Origin: Archangium primigenium
Lineage (GTDB): Bacteria; Myxococcota; Myxococcia; Myxococcales; Myxococcaceae
DNA: 64,000 nt
Assembly: GCF_016904885.1 (NCBI RefSeq)
Contig: NZ_JADWYI010000001.1
Span: 4,774,001 to 4,838,000 of the forward strand
Direction of reading: 5' to 3'
In this document: piece after piece, positions 1 through 9,511 of the stretch
How positions within the stretch are numbered: position 1 is the stretch's first letter
Layout of the letters: each line of letters opens with the position of its first letter
Notes under the pieces: generated by a model
Databases searched by the model: none
What the model saw: the letters and a program-made list of their open reading frames with translations, nothing else
Told to the model about the DNA's origin: nothing
Position numbers and translations under genes: made by a program

Positions 1-1
1 G

Positions 2-250
2 ACCGGTTCGTTGCGCCCGTCGCTGCGGGTGGTGGGTGGGCTCGAGGTCGCGGTGGAGGGGGCGGTGCGCTCGGTGGCCACCGACAACGAATCCCTGGGT
101 TCGCTGCGGGGTGAGGTGGCGTACCGGGTGGATGAGCGGCTGCGGGTGGCCACGGGCTACACGCTGCTGGGGTTCACCGGAACGGGTTTGCCGCAAAGGA
201 CACCGCATGACTCCGACAGGCTCTATCTCCGAGCGGAACTCGCGTACTAG
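2..250 (+). CDS. C-terminal end of an outer-membrane beta-barrel-like protein (partial)
   Basis: Only the last ~82 codons are in the window; the reading frame is open from base 2 and stops with TAG at 248-250. The residues alternate hydrophobic/polar in strand-length blocks (VAYRVDERLRVATGYTLL) and the protein ends in ...YLRAELAY, an aromatic C-terminal residue after a final amphipathic strand, which is what BAM-assembled outer-membrane barrels end with. The wording 'VATGYTLLGFTGTG' resembles the barrel ends of very long myxobacterial surface proteins. The next gene starts 44 bp before this stop. The function of the full protein cannot be read from this fragment. Confidence 0.65.
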   Translation, partial: TGSLRPSLRVVGGLEVAVEGAVRSVATDNESLGSLRGEVAYRVDERLRVATGYTLLGFTGTGLPQRTPHDSDRLYLRAELAY

Positions 251-3092
251 GCCGCGCCTGGGCGGGGGGGGGCGCCGCGTCCTGGGCCTCCTGGTGGTGG
301 TGGCGGCCGCGCGTGCCGAGGCCGACTGGAAGAGCGTCTACTCCTTTCCCGGCGCGCCCAGCCCGCTCCTGGAGGTCCAGACGGACAGCGCCTACACGGT
401 GGGCTACTCCTCGGCCTCGGAGAATGGCGTCTATCTGTTCCAGGGCCCCACGCCGCGCAAGGTCGCGAGCGCCTCGGAGGAGCCCGTGATGAGTCGTCAC
501 GACACGTCCACGGACTGTCTTTTCGTCGTGAATCGTGAAGGGTGGCGTTCCAGCACGAGACTCGCTGGCGCGAGCTGCGGTCCGCGCGGCGGTGCCTTCC
601 CCATCGCCAGTACCCAGTCGACAGAGCCCGCCAACGCGGTGGCGAAGCAGTCGCCCTGGGGTGGGTTCGTCATGTCGGCCGCCCTGGATACGGAGACCGG
701 CGTCTACCTGTCGGCGCAGGGGATCGAGACCTGGAGCGCCGCCCCCGCGCTCACGCCCGTGATCCTCGAGGATGCGAGCAGCTACCCCATCAACGGTCCG
801 CCCCTGGGCGTGGCGCAGCGGGCGAGCGGCTCGGAGGTGTTCGCCTTCGTCGGTCTGCCGCTCACGGGCGCCCAGGGCGTCTGGGTGAGCAGTGGCGGCA
901 TCAAGGAGAAGAGCGAGGCCGTCGCGGACATGGGCTTCGTGAGCGCGGTGGACCTGTTCTTCGCCGACACCGCCTTTCCCATCGCGGTGGTGGGCGCCAG
1001 GAACGTGTTCCTCCAAGGCTCGCGCCGCAGCAGTGGCAATCTCCTCAAGCACGCCCAGACACTCGACGCGGGCGCGCAGATCACCAGCGTGTCCATCAAC
1101 GCGACGGACAGCGGTGGACCCGCGTACGGGTACGGCATGGCCCTGGTGCGACAAGCCTCGGGCACGTGGGATGTGATGAGCCCGGTGCCCGAGAGCGACA
1201 AGACCCGGGTGGGGTCGCAGTGGTTCACCCGTACGCGGCTGCCGGCCGGGTTCGCCGATTTCACGCCCACGCAGGTGTCGTGCGTGAACGCGCGGCACTG
1301 TGTGTTGACGGGCCGCCTGGGCACGACGCAAGGCCACGTGTACACCTTCGAGAACACCGAGACGCCCACGCTCGCGCTGGCCGTGGACGGCGTCACCACC
1401 GAGCTGACGGCGCGGGAGTCCGTGGTGCCCATCCGGGAGGATGGGACGGGCGCGGCCCTGACGTTCCAGGCGAGCGATGGCGATGGGGATCCGGTGTACA
1501 TCGGGCTCTTCCACAGCGGGTTTCCCGCGGGCTGGACCCTCGCGCCCGGAGGGACGAAGCCAGGCATGTCCCGGTCCCTGTCGCTCACGCGCCGTCCGCT
1601 GTGCCAGGACCAGCTGGCGAGCGCGATCTCGCTCGTGGCCTCGGACGGGCGCTCCAAGCTGGAGCGTCAAGTGATCGCGCGCCTCGTGCACTCCGTGCCG
1701 CCCCAGGTGGACGTGACGCTCGCCAATAACACCCCGGCCCCCAACGACCTGGGGACCCTGGGCCCCGGGGACGCGCCCGTGCGACTGCTGGCGGCGGGAA
1801 ACAAGTCCAAGGCGGACTGCACGATCGTCAAGGACTGGCACCCGGTGGGGAGCGTCGCGGGCGGCCCCACGCTGACGTCCAACGGCGCGGGCGCCACGCT
1901 CACGCCGCCCGCCACCTCGTGTGCCCCCGGGACGCGGACCTTCTCCTACGCGCTCACGGTGCGGGACGAGGGCGGCCTGGAGGCCACCCAGACCTTCTCC
2001 GTGCGCCAGCCGGGCTGGTCCTCCCTCGCGGACACGCGGCCCGGGCTCAAGTTCGAGCAGGACCTGCGGGGCGCGGGGGCGCCCGTGGTGCGCGCCACCC
2101 CGTCCGTCGATTGCGCCCAGGAGCGGGAACTGCAACTGGAGGTGACGCTCCAGTCGTTGAAGGACGGCTCCGACGTGTGGACCCGGCGTGGGGCGGTGTC
2201 CCAGTCCATCGCCCTGGCCGAGTCCGGCCTCTGCGGTCGCTTCAAGCTGGTGGCGCGGCTGGTGGACAACCACGGGGGATTCTCCTCGCCGGAGACGTAC
2301 GCGGTGGAACTGCTCGGCGCCGGGCTGGCGCTCGCGGAGCAGGCCCCCGCGCGCCTGGTGGCGGAGTGTGGTCAGCGCGCCAGCCTCACGCTACCGCCCG
2401 GCTTCCCGGCCGAGGCCTGTCAGTCTCCCGACGTCGACTGGCGCTTCGACAAGGGTCCCGCCACCGCGCTCACGAAGCGGGACGACGGCGCGGTGGAGTT
2501 GCTCACCGAGCAGACGGACCTGGACTCCCGGGTGGGCCGCACGGTGGAGCTCGAGGTCACGGCGCGCCTGGCGGGTCAGGTGGTGACGGCGCCGCGCGAG
2601 GTGCGCATCACCGCCCGGCCCTTCGTGGAGGTCACCCGGCGCTCCGAGCTGCCCGCGGCGTCGGAGACGGGGCTCGTGGGCATGTCGGTGGAGCTGTCGA
2701 ACACCACGGACTGCGACGTGTCCGAGGTCATCCACGTGGAGCGCCTGCGGGGGCTGAGCTACGTGCAGGGCAGCGCGAAGTTCGACGGACAGCCGCTCGC
2801 GAAGGTGACGTGGAAAGAGGCGAGCGGGGAGCTCATCGTGGAGGCGCTGGCGCTGCCCCAGCAGGGCACGGGGCGGCTCACCTACGTGGCGCGGCCCCAC
2901 CTGGTCGGCGAGCGCCTGTCCAGCGGGGAGACGTCGCTGCGCGGGGAGATCATCTCGCTGGCGGATGCTCCCGTGCAACCGCCGGCGGAGGGCTGTGGCT
3001 GCTCCAGTCCGGCGTCGGGCCCGATGCTGTTCGCGTTGGCGGCGCTGGCGGGGGCCACGCGCCGCCGCCGTCCGGCTACAGCCCGAAGCTGA
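207..3092 (+). CDS. MYXO-CTERM surface/secreted protein with Ig-like segments
   Basis: 961-aa exported protein. The ATG at 207 is the only usable start before a Sec-type signal sequence (RRVLGLLVVVAAARAEA), so the gene overlaps the upstream stop by 44 bp. The C-terminus has the tripartite MYXO-CTERM layout: a Cys motif (GCGCSSP), a hydrophobic stretch (MLFALAALAGA) and a basic tail (TRRRRP), which in myxobacteria directs processing by a myxosortase and surface display. Between residues ~420 and ~900 there are several Ig/cadherin-like beta segments (LTFQASDGDGDPV; FSYALTVRDEGGLEATQTF), and residues ~810-920 look DUF11-like. The first ~400 residues resemble a beta-propeller-type sensor with no recognised motif. 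A run of nine G lies just inside the gene (about 260-270). Substrate or partner unknown. Confidence 0.85.
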   Translation: MTPTGSISERNSRTRPRLGGGGRRVLGLLVVVAAARAEADWKSVYSFPGAPSPLLEVQTDSAYTVGYSSASENGVYLFQGPTPRKVASASEEPVMSRHDTSTDCLFVVNREGWRSSTRLAGASCGPRGGAFPIASTQSTEPANAVAKQSPWGGFVMSAALDTETGVYLSAQGIETWSAAPALTPVILEDASSYPINGPPLGVAQRASGSEVFAFVGLPLTGAQGVWVSSGGIKEKSEAVADMGFVSAVDLFFADTAFPIAVVGARNVFLQGSRRSSGNLLKHAQTLDAGAQITSVSINATDSGGPAYGYGMALVRQASGTWDVMSPVPESDKTRVGSQWFTRTRLPAGFADFTPTQVSCVNARHCVLTGRLGTTQGHVYTFENTETPTLALAVDGVTTELTARESVVPIREDGTGAALTFQASDGDGDPVYIGLFHSGFPAGWTLAPGGTKPGMSRSLSLTRRPLCQDQLASAISLVASDGRSKLERQVIARLVHSVPPQVDVTLANNTPAPNDLGTLGPGDAPVRLLAAGNKSKADCTIVKDWHPVGSVAGGPTLTSNGAGATLTPPATSCAPGTRTFSYALTVRDEGGLEATQTFSVRQPGWSSLADTRPGLKFEQDLRGAGAPVVRATPSVDCAQERELQLEVTLQSLKDGSDVWTRRGAVSQSIALAESGLCGRFKLVARLVDNHGGFSSPETYAVELLGAGLALAEQAPARLVAECGQRASLTLPPGFPAEACQSPDVDWRFDKGPATALTKRDDGAVELLTEQTDLDSRVGRTVELEVTARLAGQVVTAPREVRITARPFVEVTRRSELPAASETGLVGMSVELSNTTDCDVSEVIHVERLRGLSYVQGSAKFDGQPLAKVTWKEASGELIVEALALPQQGTGRLTYVARPHLVGERLSSGETSLRGEIISLADAPVQPPAEGCGCSSPASGPMLFALAALAGATRRRRPATARS

Positions 3093-5007
3093 TGCGGCGG
3101 CTGTTGCCCAGCGGCTCCTCGCGCCGCTCCTCCAGCACGCCGATGAGCTCCAGGCCGCGCAGGGTGGCGAGCACCTCGCGCTCATGGAGATCCGTGAGCG
3201 TGAGCAGATCCTCCACCGTCTTGGAGCCATCCGCGTAGGCGAGCACCAGGGCCTGCTGGCCCTTGAGCGTGAGCTCGTGCAGGCCGTAGGGCGGGGCGGC
3301 GGTGGGGAAGAGCCGACGGGCGTGCGGCATGCGCTGGCGCAGCGCCACCAGGGACTCGGTGCGCAGCGTCCCCTCGAGCACCAGATCCCCGGGGAACACG
3401 GACAACTTCACCCGGCCCGCGCGCGGCGCCTTCAGGAGGCTGAAGCCATAGGCGCCCTGCGTCCACGCGAGGGTGGACCAGATGATCTCCTTGACCTGCT
3501 CCTCGACGAGCTTCTGGCGCGCGGGGGCGTCCATCCACCCGAGCTTCTCCAGGGCCTCGCTGGAGCGCAGGTTCTGCTCGCGCGCGAGCGTGGCGGCCTG
3601 CTGGGCCTGGGCCTCGGAGAGCACGCCCCGGCGGACACAGAAGCGCAGGAAGCGCTCCTGGGTGAGGTTGGAGGCGGCGTACACGGGCCGACCCGCCTCG
3701 AAGTAGATGACCTTCTGCAGCGAGCCCTGGCGCAGCTTGAGCTCTCCGGAGTGGCGTGCCTCGTAGTAGGCGTTGAGCAGGCGGGGCACGCTCGTGTCGT
3801 GCAGATCTCCGGACAAGGACCAGGCGGGAGGGGCGCGGCGGCGGTCCTCGGTCTCGGCCTTCTTGCTCCACACCTTCTCCCGATCGCCAAAGGGCAGGGC
3901 GATGCCGGGCTCGGGCTCCGGAGCGGGCTCCGGCGTCGGCGCCGGAGCGGGCTCTGGCGTCGGCTCCGGCGCGGGCGCATCAAGGGCGTCGAGGGCCGCG
4001 AACTCCTCGACGGACACGGCCATCGTCAGGGGCACCTCGACGGCGGGAGGCGCCTCGACGGGCGGCTCCTCGGCGGCGGGGGGGGGGGGCTCGGCGGCGA
4101 CGGGGGGCGGCTCCGGCGCGGGGTCCCCCAGGGCCTCGAGGGCCGCGAACTCCTCGGCGGACACGGCCATCGTCGCCAGCGTGGCGGGGGGCACCTCGAG
4201 CGTCTCCGGAGGACGGCTCTCGGGGGCCGGGGGCACGGCCTCCTCCTCCTCCAACGCGAGCGCGCCCAGTTCCACGGTCGACAGGGTCGTGGGCGTCTTC
4301 GGACGCGCGGCGGGCGCCTCGACAACGGGCGCCTCGGCGGCGGGCTCGTCCCACAGGGGCTCGGGTCCATCCAGGGCGGCGGCGGAGTAGGGCGCGGACG
4401 GCTCCGGCTCGGGGACCTCCAGGGACGGGGGCAGCTCCAGGGGCTCGACGCCGAGCGGATCCTCGGCCTCCTCGACGAGCGTGAGGCCCTGCACCACGGG
4501 CGGGGACTCGTCGGCGGGCGCGCCGAACAGGGGCTCGTCGTCCTCGGCGGCGGAGAAGCCCGGCTCGTCCTCCATGTCCATGAGCGAAGCGTCTTCGAAG
4601 ACGAGCACCTCGTCGCCCTCCTGGTCGCCCGGGCCCTCGGAGAGGGGGCTCAGGCCGCACAGCTCCTCGATGAACCCGAGCAGGTGGCCCAGCTCGAAGG
4701 GCTTCTCGAAGAAGGCGCGGGCGCCGTGCAGCTCGGTGGCCTCGCGCGCGAAGCGCTCGCCCTTGAACACCCCGCTGACGGCGACGGCGGGAATGGCGTG
4801 GTCGCGCAGGGCGGTGAGCACGGTGCTGCCGCGCATGTCGGGCAGCAGCAGGTCCACCACGGCGGCATGGAACGCCGCGGGACGCAGCAGGGCCAGCGCC
4901 GCCTCGCCGGTATGCACGGCCGTGGCCTCATGACCCCGGCTCTCGGCCGCGGCGACCATGAGGGAGGCAAGTTCGGGGTGGTCCTCGACGATCAGCAGTC
5001 GCACCAT
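3076..5007 (-). CDS. Response regulator with C-terminal DUF4388 domain
   Basis: 643 aa. Start chosen at ATG 5007 because it gives the canonical receiver opening MVRLLIVEDH. Receiver domain at residues ~1-125: acidic pair in IVEDH, phospho-acceptor Asp in VVDLLLPDMRG, and the conserved Lys in FFEKPFE. Residues ~130-400 are a Pro/Glu/Ala-rich linker in which a segment around MAVSxEEFAALxAL occurs twice. Residues ~405-520 are a DUF4388 domain (WSLSGDLHDTSVPRLLNAYY...), a module common in myxobacterial and deltaproteobacterial signalling proteins, followed by a winged-helix-like tail. No DNA-binding output is obvious, so it probably acts by protein-protein contact. It converges on the upstream MYXO-CTERM gene with a 17-bp overlap and is divergent from the VOC gene with 29 bp between starts. 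Confidence 0.88.
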   Translation of the reverse strand: MVRLLIVEDHPELASLMVAAAESRGHEATAVHTGEAALALLRPAAFHAAVVDLLLPDMRGSTVLTALRDHAIPAVAVSGVFKGERFAREATELHGARAFFEKPFELGHLLGFIEELCGLSPLSEGPGDQEGDEVLVFEDASLMDMEDEPGFSAAEDDEPLFGAPADESPPVVQGLTLVEEAEDPLGVEPLELPPSLEVPEPEPSAPYSAAALDGPEPLWDEPAAEAPVVEAPAARPKTPTTLSTVELGALALEEEEAVPPAPESRPPETLEVPPATLATMAVSAEEFAALEALGDPAPEPPPVAAEPPPPAAEEPPVEAPPAVEVPLTMAVSVEEFAALDALDAPAPEPTPEPAPAPTPEPAPEPEPGIALPFGDREKVWSKKAETEDRRRAPPAWSLSGDLHDTSVPRLLNAYYEARHSGELKLRQGSLQKVIYFEAGRPVYAASNLTQERFLRFCVRRGVLSEAQAQQAATLAREQNLRSSEALEKLGWMDAPARQKLVEEQVKEIIWSTLAWTQGAYGFSLLKAPRAGRVKLSVFPGDLVLEGTLRTESLVALRQRMPHARRLFPTAAPPYGLHELTLKGQQALVLAYADGSKTVEDLLTLTDLHEREVLATLRGLELIGVLEERREEPLGNSRRISFGL

Positions 5008-5036
5008 GGGGGCCGGGCACCATAGCATCCGGCGTC

Positions 5037-5432
5037 ATGGACGTTCAGGGCTTCCATCATCTCGCCATTCAGGTTCATGACGTGGAGCGTGTGACCCGCT
5101 TCTACCGGGAGGTGCTGGGCTTCTCGGAACTCCAGCGCTATCACCGCCCGGACGGCTCGCTGCGCAGCATCTGGGTGCAGGTGCCCGGCGGGGGCTTCCT
5201 CGCGCTGGAGGCCGTCTCCGAGCCCCCCGAGCCCGCCCCCTTCCGTCACGAGCGGCCCGGCCTGTTCCTGCTGGCGCTGCGCATTCCGGCCCGGGCCCGG
5301 GCGGACGTGGTGGCCAGCCTCGCGCGGGCGGGGGTCGCCGTGGAGCACGAGACGCGCTGGACGGTGTACGTCCGGGATCCCGAGGGAAACCGGGTGGCGC
5401 TCAGTCACCACCCCGAGGATCCGGTGGACTAG
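5037..5432 (+). CDS. VOC (glyoxalase/bleomycin-resistance fold) protein
   Basis: 131 aa, the size of a single vicinal-oxygen-chelate protein. It opens with the family signature FHHLAIQVHDVERVTRFYREVLGF and closes with YVRDPEGNRVALSHH, i.e. two beta-alpha-beta-beta-beta modules with a metal-ligand His in the first strand (H8/H9 region) and a Glu/His-bearing last strand (DPEGN). The family includes glyoxalase I, extradiol dioxygenases and antibiotic-binding proteins; the substrate cannot be deduced here. Divergent from the DUF4388 regulator and 66 bp upstream of the GspE-N/GAF gene. Confidence 0.85.
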   Translation: MDVQGFHHLAIQVHDVERVTRFYREVLGFSELQRYHRPDGSLRSIWVQVPGGGFLALEAVSEPPEPAPFRHERPGLFLLALRIPARARADVVASLARAGVAVEHETRWTVYVRDPEGNRVALSHHPEDPVD

Positions 5433-5498
5433 CACCGCGGGTGCGTCATGGCGCGCCTTGCGAAGGACGGCGGGGGGCGGCTACAAGCCTGACCCCTC

Positions 5499-6761
5499 AT
5501 GCGCCTGGGCGAACTGCTCCTTCACGAACACCTCCTCACTCCCGAGGCCCTGGAGGAGGCGCTGGAGTCCCAGGTCGTCCACGGCGGACGCTTGGGCACC
5601 AACCTCGTCGAGCTGGGCCTCTTGTCCGAGCAGGAGCTGTCGCGGGTGCTCGGCCAGCAGCACGGCGTGGCGAGCGCCTCGGGCGAGATGGTGCCGGACC
5701 CCCAGGCGCTGGGGCTGGTGGATCTCAACGACGCGGACGCGCGCGACTACCTGCCCATGCGGGTGGACGCCACGCGCATGAGCGTGGCGGTGATCAACCC
5801 GAGGGACTTGGAGACGCTGGACGCGCTGGCCTTCCGCACGGGCAAGCGCGTGGTGCCGGTGGTCATCCCCGAGTTCCGGATGAACCAGCTCCAGCGGCGC
5901 TACTGCAAGGCGTTCCGGGCCATGCGGGCGCTGGACATGAACGCGGTGCGGCCCTCGCGCGTGAAGCAGGCGGAGGCGGAGAAGCTCGCGCCGGTGGCCA
6001 AGAGCGAGGACCTCATCAGCGAGGAGGAGTTCCAGTCGCTCTATGCCCAGGCGCTCCAGGGCGGCACGGCCGAGGACGACGCCGAGCCGGTGCTGGAATT
6101 GGTGGAGATGGCCGAGGAGGAGGAGCCCATCGTGCAGGGCTACGAGCCCGAGCCCGAGCCCGAGCCGGTGGTGGCGCCGCCGCCCGTCCTCCCGGCGCTG
6201 GAGGTGCCCGAGAGCCTGCAATTGGAGGAGGCCCCGCGCCCGCGTGTGCCCGCGAACGTGGAGCGCGTCTACACGTCGCTCACCTTCGCCGAGTCCCAGG
6301 CGGAGCTGTCGAGCAGCGCGGACCGCGAGCAGGTGGCCACCACGGTGCTGCGCTTCGCGCTGGGCAAGTGGAAGCGGTGTCTGTTGTTGAGCGTGCAGGG
6401 CAGTCTGGTGACGGGCTGGCGCGGCATGGGCAAGGGCGTGCGCGAGTCGGCGGTGAAGCGCATCGGCATTGGCTTGCAGGCGCCGAGCACCTTCCGGCTG
6501 GTGCGCGACACGCGCTCGCACTACGTGGGGCCGGTGCGGCGGGACGCGGCGTCGGGCCTGTTCTACAAGCTCTTGGGCGGCGACTACCCGACGACGGCCG
6601 TCATCCTGCCGCTGCTCGTGCGCGGCAAGCTGGTGCACATGCTGTACGTGGACAATGGCCCGGGGCAGCTCACCCCGCCCGACGTGGGAGAATTGCTCAT
6701 CCTCTCGCAGGGCGTGGGCCGCTCGTACGAGGCGATGATCCGCCGCCGCAAGAGCATGTAA
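5499..6761 (+). CDS. GspE/PilB N-terminal (MshEN-like) domain protein with C-terminal GAF-like domain
   Basis: 420 aa. Residues ~1-155 have the fold and wording of the N-terminal domain of type II secretion/type IV pilus ATPases (LGELLLHEHLLTPEALEEAL ... GTNLVELGLLSEQELSRVLG; MSVAVINPRDLETLDAL). A Glu/Pro-rich linker (~160-240) leads to a GAF-like sensory domain (~245-415; LVRGKLVHMLYVDNG). The Walker ATPase domain of GspE/PilB is absent, so this is not a secretion motor. MshEN domains in other proteins bind c-di-GMP (known for the family; not shown here). The following gene is of very different base composition. Confidence 0.8.
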   Translation: MRLGELLLHEHLLTPEALEEALESQVVHGGRLGTNLVELGLLSEQELSRVLGQQHGVASASGEMVPDPQALGLVDLNDADARDYLPMRVDATRMSVAVINPRDLETLDALAFRTGKRVVPVVIPEFRMNQLQRRYCKAFRAMRALDMNAVRPSRVKQAEAEKLAPVAKSEDLISEEEFQSLYAQALQGGTAEDDAEPVLELVEMAEEEEPIVQGYEPEPEPEPVVAPPPVLPALEVPESLQLEEAPRPRVPANVERVYTSLTFAESQAELSSSADREQVATTVLRFALGKWKRCLLLSVQGSLVTGWRGMGKGVRESAVKRIGIGLQAPSTFRLVRDTRSHYVGPVRRDAASGLFYKLLGGDYPTTAVILPLLVRGKLVHMLYVDNGPGQLTPPDVGELLILSQGVGRSYEAMIRRRKSM

Positions 6762-6776
6762 GGACACTGCACCGCA

Positions 6777-6804
6777 TTGGCGGCGTAGCAAGGGTGGTTA
6801 CAAT
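6777..6804 (+). promoter_or_regulatory. Possible sigma-70-type promoter for the KAP NTPase gene
   Basis: TTGGCG (6777-6782), 16-bp spacer and TACAAT (6799-6804) precede the KAP gene, ending 16 bp before its ATG. The sequence drops to AT-rich exactly here. The implied leader would be only about 10 nt, with GAGGG at 6810-6814 as the ribosome site. Position and spacing fit, but a single match by eye is weak evidence. Confidence 0.35.
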
Positions 6805-6820
6805 TTAATGAGGGAATGTA

Positions 6821-9511
6821 ATGCATCCACTCGTCCCCCAGAGAAAGAAGCTAATCGGTAGCCGTTGGCATGACATCGCCAAATATGGCCTCTCTGCCTT
6901 TATATTGGCGTGGTTGGCCTTGGCTTCCATACCCAACTGTCAAGGTTTGATTGAGAGCGTAACATATCCGAGGATCGCTCTAGTTCTTGCGTTTTTCTAC
7001 CTTGTTGCTCGCAAGCAACGCTTTTCGGCGTGGGCTGGGCTTAGGCATCTGCCGTATTACCCTCCAGCATGGGTCGCATCTGTGTTGGGAGTGGTCGGAT
7101 TGCACACGTATATTGCATTCAATCCGTGGTCCGAGCGCACCATAGGATGCTTTTCAGCGCAAGCGACGCAGTTTTTCAGGTCGGGTGACTTCAAGCTTGT
7201 TTTCTATGGTACGATATTTTTTTTAGTCGTGCTGTGTTGCTCTGGATGGGCACTGCTTTCACGCCAAGCGCTCCAAAACGAGCGCAATCAGTTACGCAAA
7301 GACCTCTTGATAGATGCTCGCCACGTTCATGAACCCTCCCTGGTTCTAAACGACTCTCAAGCATTAGACAACTGGTTACGTAATGATCGAGCCATATCTC
7401 ACCCTGGGTCGGATGCCTTCGGGCATTCAGCTATTGCAAAGAGGATCGCAGAGCGGTTGACACCACTACAGGGAGGGTCGCCAGCCATAGCATTAGTGGG
7501 GGATATCGGAACAGGCAAAAGCTCCGTGCTCAACTTGGTACGATACGAATTACTGAGGTCGAAAGCCTGGGGTCGTGAAGTCAAGGTTATTGTAGTAAGC
7601 CTTTGGCCTTTTGATTCCATAGAGGCCGCCATTCGTGGCATTCTGAACGCATTGACAATGGAACTGGGTCTCCATGTAAACACCACGCCTATTTCTGGGT
7701 TGACCGATGAGTATATCAGACTAATAGAAAATGCTAGCGGTGGGTTGCTGAAGGATATCGGAACAGGTTTTTCTCGCTTAATTCGAGAGCCATCTGATCC
7801 ATTCACCGCCTTGCGGCAGTACTCAATAATCGCCTCAACAATAAATATTCATTTGGTTCTATGGGTTGAGGATGTCGAGAGATTTACTGGGAAGGCAGGG
7901 TCTGTTCAATATCCAGAAATGGAGCGGCTTGAGCCAATCCGGTCATTGCTTCACTCCTTATCTGAATTCGATTTTATTCAGGTCGTGTGGGCCTCGGCTA
8001 CGCTTGGTGCGCGGTTTGATGTCGAAAAAATTGCTAGATTCGTTGAAGCAATCCCTCGGATGGATGAGGTCGACTTCCTAAGTATTCTCCGAACTTTTCG
8101 GAGGCGTTCTTTGGGCGATTTGGAAAAGGCAGGATTGATAGACCCAGTAAGCCCGAGGGTGCGAAGAAACTTAGCGACGGAATTGGATCAGATAGTTCAA
8201 TCAGAATCTGGACAAAACAAAGGGCGCATCAATATTTGGCGCGCACTTTTCATAGTGTGCTCAACACCTCGTCGTCTCAAGTTGAGTTTGAGGCAATGTC
8301 AAGACGTGTGGGGAGTCTTGGCTGGTGAGGTTGAATTTGATGACTTGATGTCTATGTCGATTCTGCGTATTGCGGATCCAGATGTTTTTTCCGAAGTCGT
8401 GTCCCATATCGATGAGATCCGCGATGACTCCAAGTCCCATCGTATTGGCGCGGATGCAGAGGCGAAGTCATCGTTTGCGCGAAAAATCGATGTGTTGCTT
8501 GAGGACTCACGCGAGGAGCGTCGTGACGCCATCGAATGCATACTTGGATTTATCTTTCCCGGATGGAAGGGAAGTGGCTTTGGCGAGGAATCTTTAAAGC
8601 CGCAGGGGTTGGCTGTTTCGAATCCACGTAACTACTGGGGTCGGTATCTTTCCATTGTGCAAGTGACGCAAGAGGAAAGCGATCAGTTTGTTTTGCGTGC
8701 CATCAACCAGTGGAAGATAGAACGCAACGTGTTTCTCTTGGATATATTGAGCGCGGGTGACCACGCCAGTTCCGTGGAGTGGTTCTTGCCTTGCCTGTTG
8801 ACTCCCGGTGAAACCGTGTCTCTGATTGATGCCTTTGTGCGGCATGAACTTGGCCGTTCACGCGAAAACGCTGTGAACTACTCTTCTCGGGGAATACGGT
8901 CTCTTCAGAATGTGTTGATGAGGATTGTTGTTGTTCCTCGAGATCTGTTCTTGGCGTTGTTGTCCTTGGTGACAATAACGACCCCCAAAGACATTGTCTT
9001 GGCGAGCTCAGTTATACGCACATTTGCGAGCGAGTCGACCATGTTCTTGGCCAATGAGCACAAAGAGCGATTGGCCGAGCGCTTTCGCACTATTCTGATC
9101 GAGGTGTTTGCGGGGAATCCAAATGCCATTGTGAAGGCGCTGGATGGGTGCCCCTATTGGTTTTTGTATGAAATCAGCGGATTCCATTCTGCGGGAAACA
9201 AAAGGCGACCTTTTAAAGAATGGAGTGTTTTAAGTGATTCTGTTCTTCAGGCGGCTGAGTGCAATCCTGTTGTTATGCTTCCTCAGATCATCCCTCTTGT
9301 ATGCGATGAGGTCAGTCCTCTGATGAGAGATCCAGGTGAAGCGGCGTATAATTTGAATAACCGATTGGCGGGAGAAATTTTTGATTTTGGGCGGCTAATG
9401 AGAATTTTTGCTCATCAGTGGGTGTCGTCGGGCATGCCTGAAGAGGTGCGGCAGTCTGGTCAGGGAGTTCATGAGAGCGCGCTTGTCTACCTGGGTTTAG
9501 GCTTGACCTGA
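6821..9511 (+). CDS. Membrane-anchored KAP-family P-loop NTPase (putative defence gene)
   Basis: 896 aa. The N-terminal ~150 residues hold about four transmembrane segments (e.g. LSAFILAWLALASIP, IALVLAFFYLVA, VASVLGVVGLHTYIAF, VFYGTIFFLVVLCC). A P-loop follows: Walker A GDIGTGKSS (residues 227-235) and Walker B WVEDVERF (E350-D351), as in KAP NTPases, a family that includes the phage-exclusion protein PifA of the F plasmid. Residues ~450-896 are a long helical region without recognised motif. The gene is markedly AT-richer than all neighbours, with many A/T-ending codons and oligo-T runs, a sign of horizontal acquisition. It stands alone: no partner gene of similar composition on either side. 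Function in phage defence is inference; KAP proteins also serve other membrane roles. Confidence 0.85.
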   Translation: MHPLVPQRKKLIGSRWHDIAKYGLSAFILAWLALASIPNCQGLIESVTYPRIALVLAFFYLVARKQRFSAWAGLRHLPYYPPAWVASVLGVVGLHTYIAFNPWSERTIGCFSAQATQFFRSGDFKLVFYGTIFFLVVLCCSGWALLSRQALQNERNQLRKDLLIDARHVHEPSLVLNDSQALDNWLRNDRAISHPGSDAFGHSAIAKRIAERLTPLQGGSPAIALVGDIGTGKSSVLNLVRYELLRSKAWGREVKVIVVSLWPFDSIEAAIRGILNALTMELGLHVNTTPISGLTDEYIRLIENASGGLLKDIGTGFSRLIREPSDPFTALRQYSIIASTINIHLVLWVEDVERFTGKAGSVQYPEMERLEPIRSLLHSLSEFDFIQVVWASATLGARFDVEKIARFVEAIPRMDEVDFLSILRTFRRRSLGDLEKAGLIDPVSPRVRRNLATELDQIVQSESGQNKGRINIWRALFIVCSTPRRLKLSLRQCQDVWGVLAGEVEFDDLMSMSILRIADPDVFSEVVSHIDEIRDDSKSHRIGADAEAKSSFARKIDVLLEDSREERRDAIECILGFIFPGWKGSGFGEESLKPQGLAVSNPRNYWGRYLSIVQVTQEESDQFVLRAINQWKIERNVFLLDILSAGDHASSVEWFLPCLLTPGETVSLIDAFVRHELGRSRENAVNYSSRGIRSLQNVLMRIVVVPRDLFLALLSLVTITTPKDIVLASSVIRTFASESTMFLANEHKERLAERFRTILIEVFAGNPNAIVKALDGCPYWFLYEISGFHSAGNKRRPFKEWSVLSDSVLQAAECNPVVMLPQIIPLVCDEVSPLMRDPGEAAYNLNNRLAGEIFDFGRLMRIFAHQWVSSGMPEEVRQSGQGVHESALVYLGLGLT

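Noticed and set aside
257-275. Run of nine G as possible frameshift or phase-variation tract
   Set aside because: The tract is within the signal-peptide region and the frame is consistent through it; a single sequence cannot show length variation.
174-2273. Minus-strand open frame opposite the MYXO-CTERM gene
   Set aside because: Shadow; no ribosome site, no domain, and composition typical of antisense GC-rich frames.
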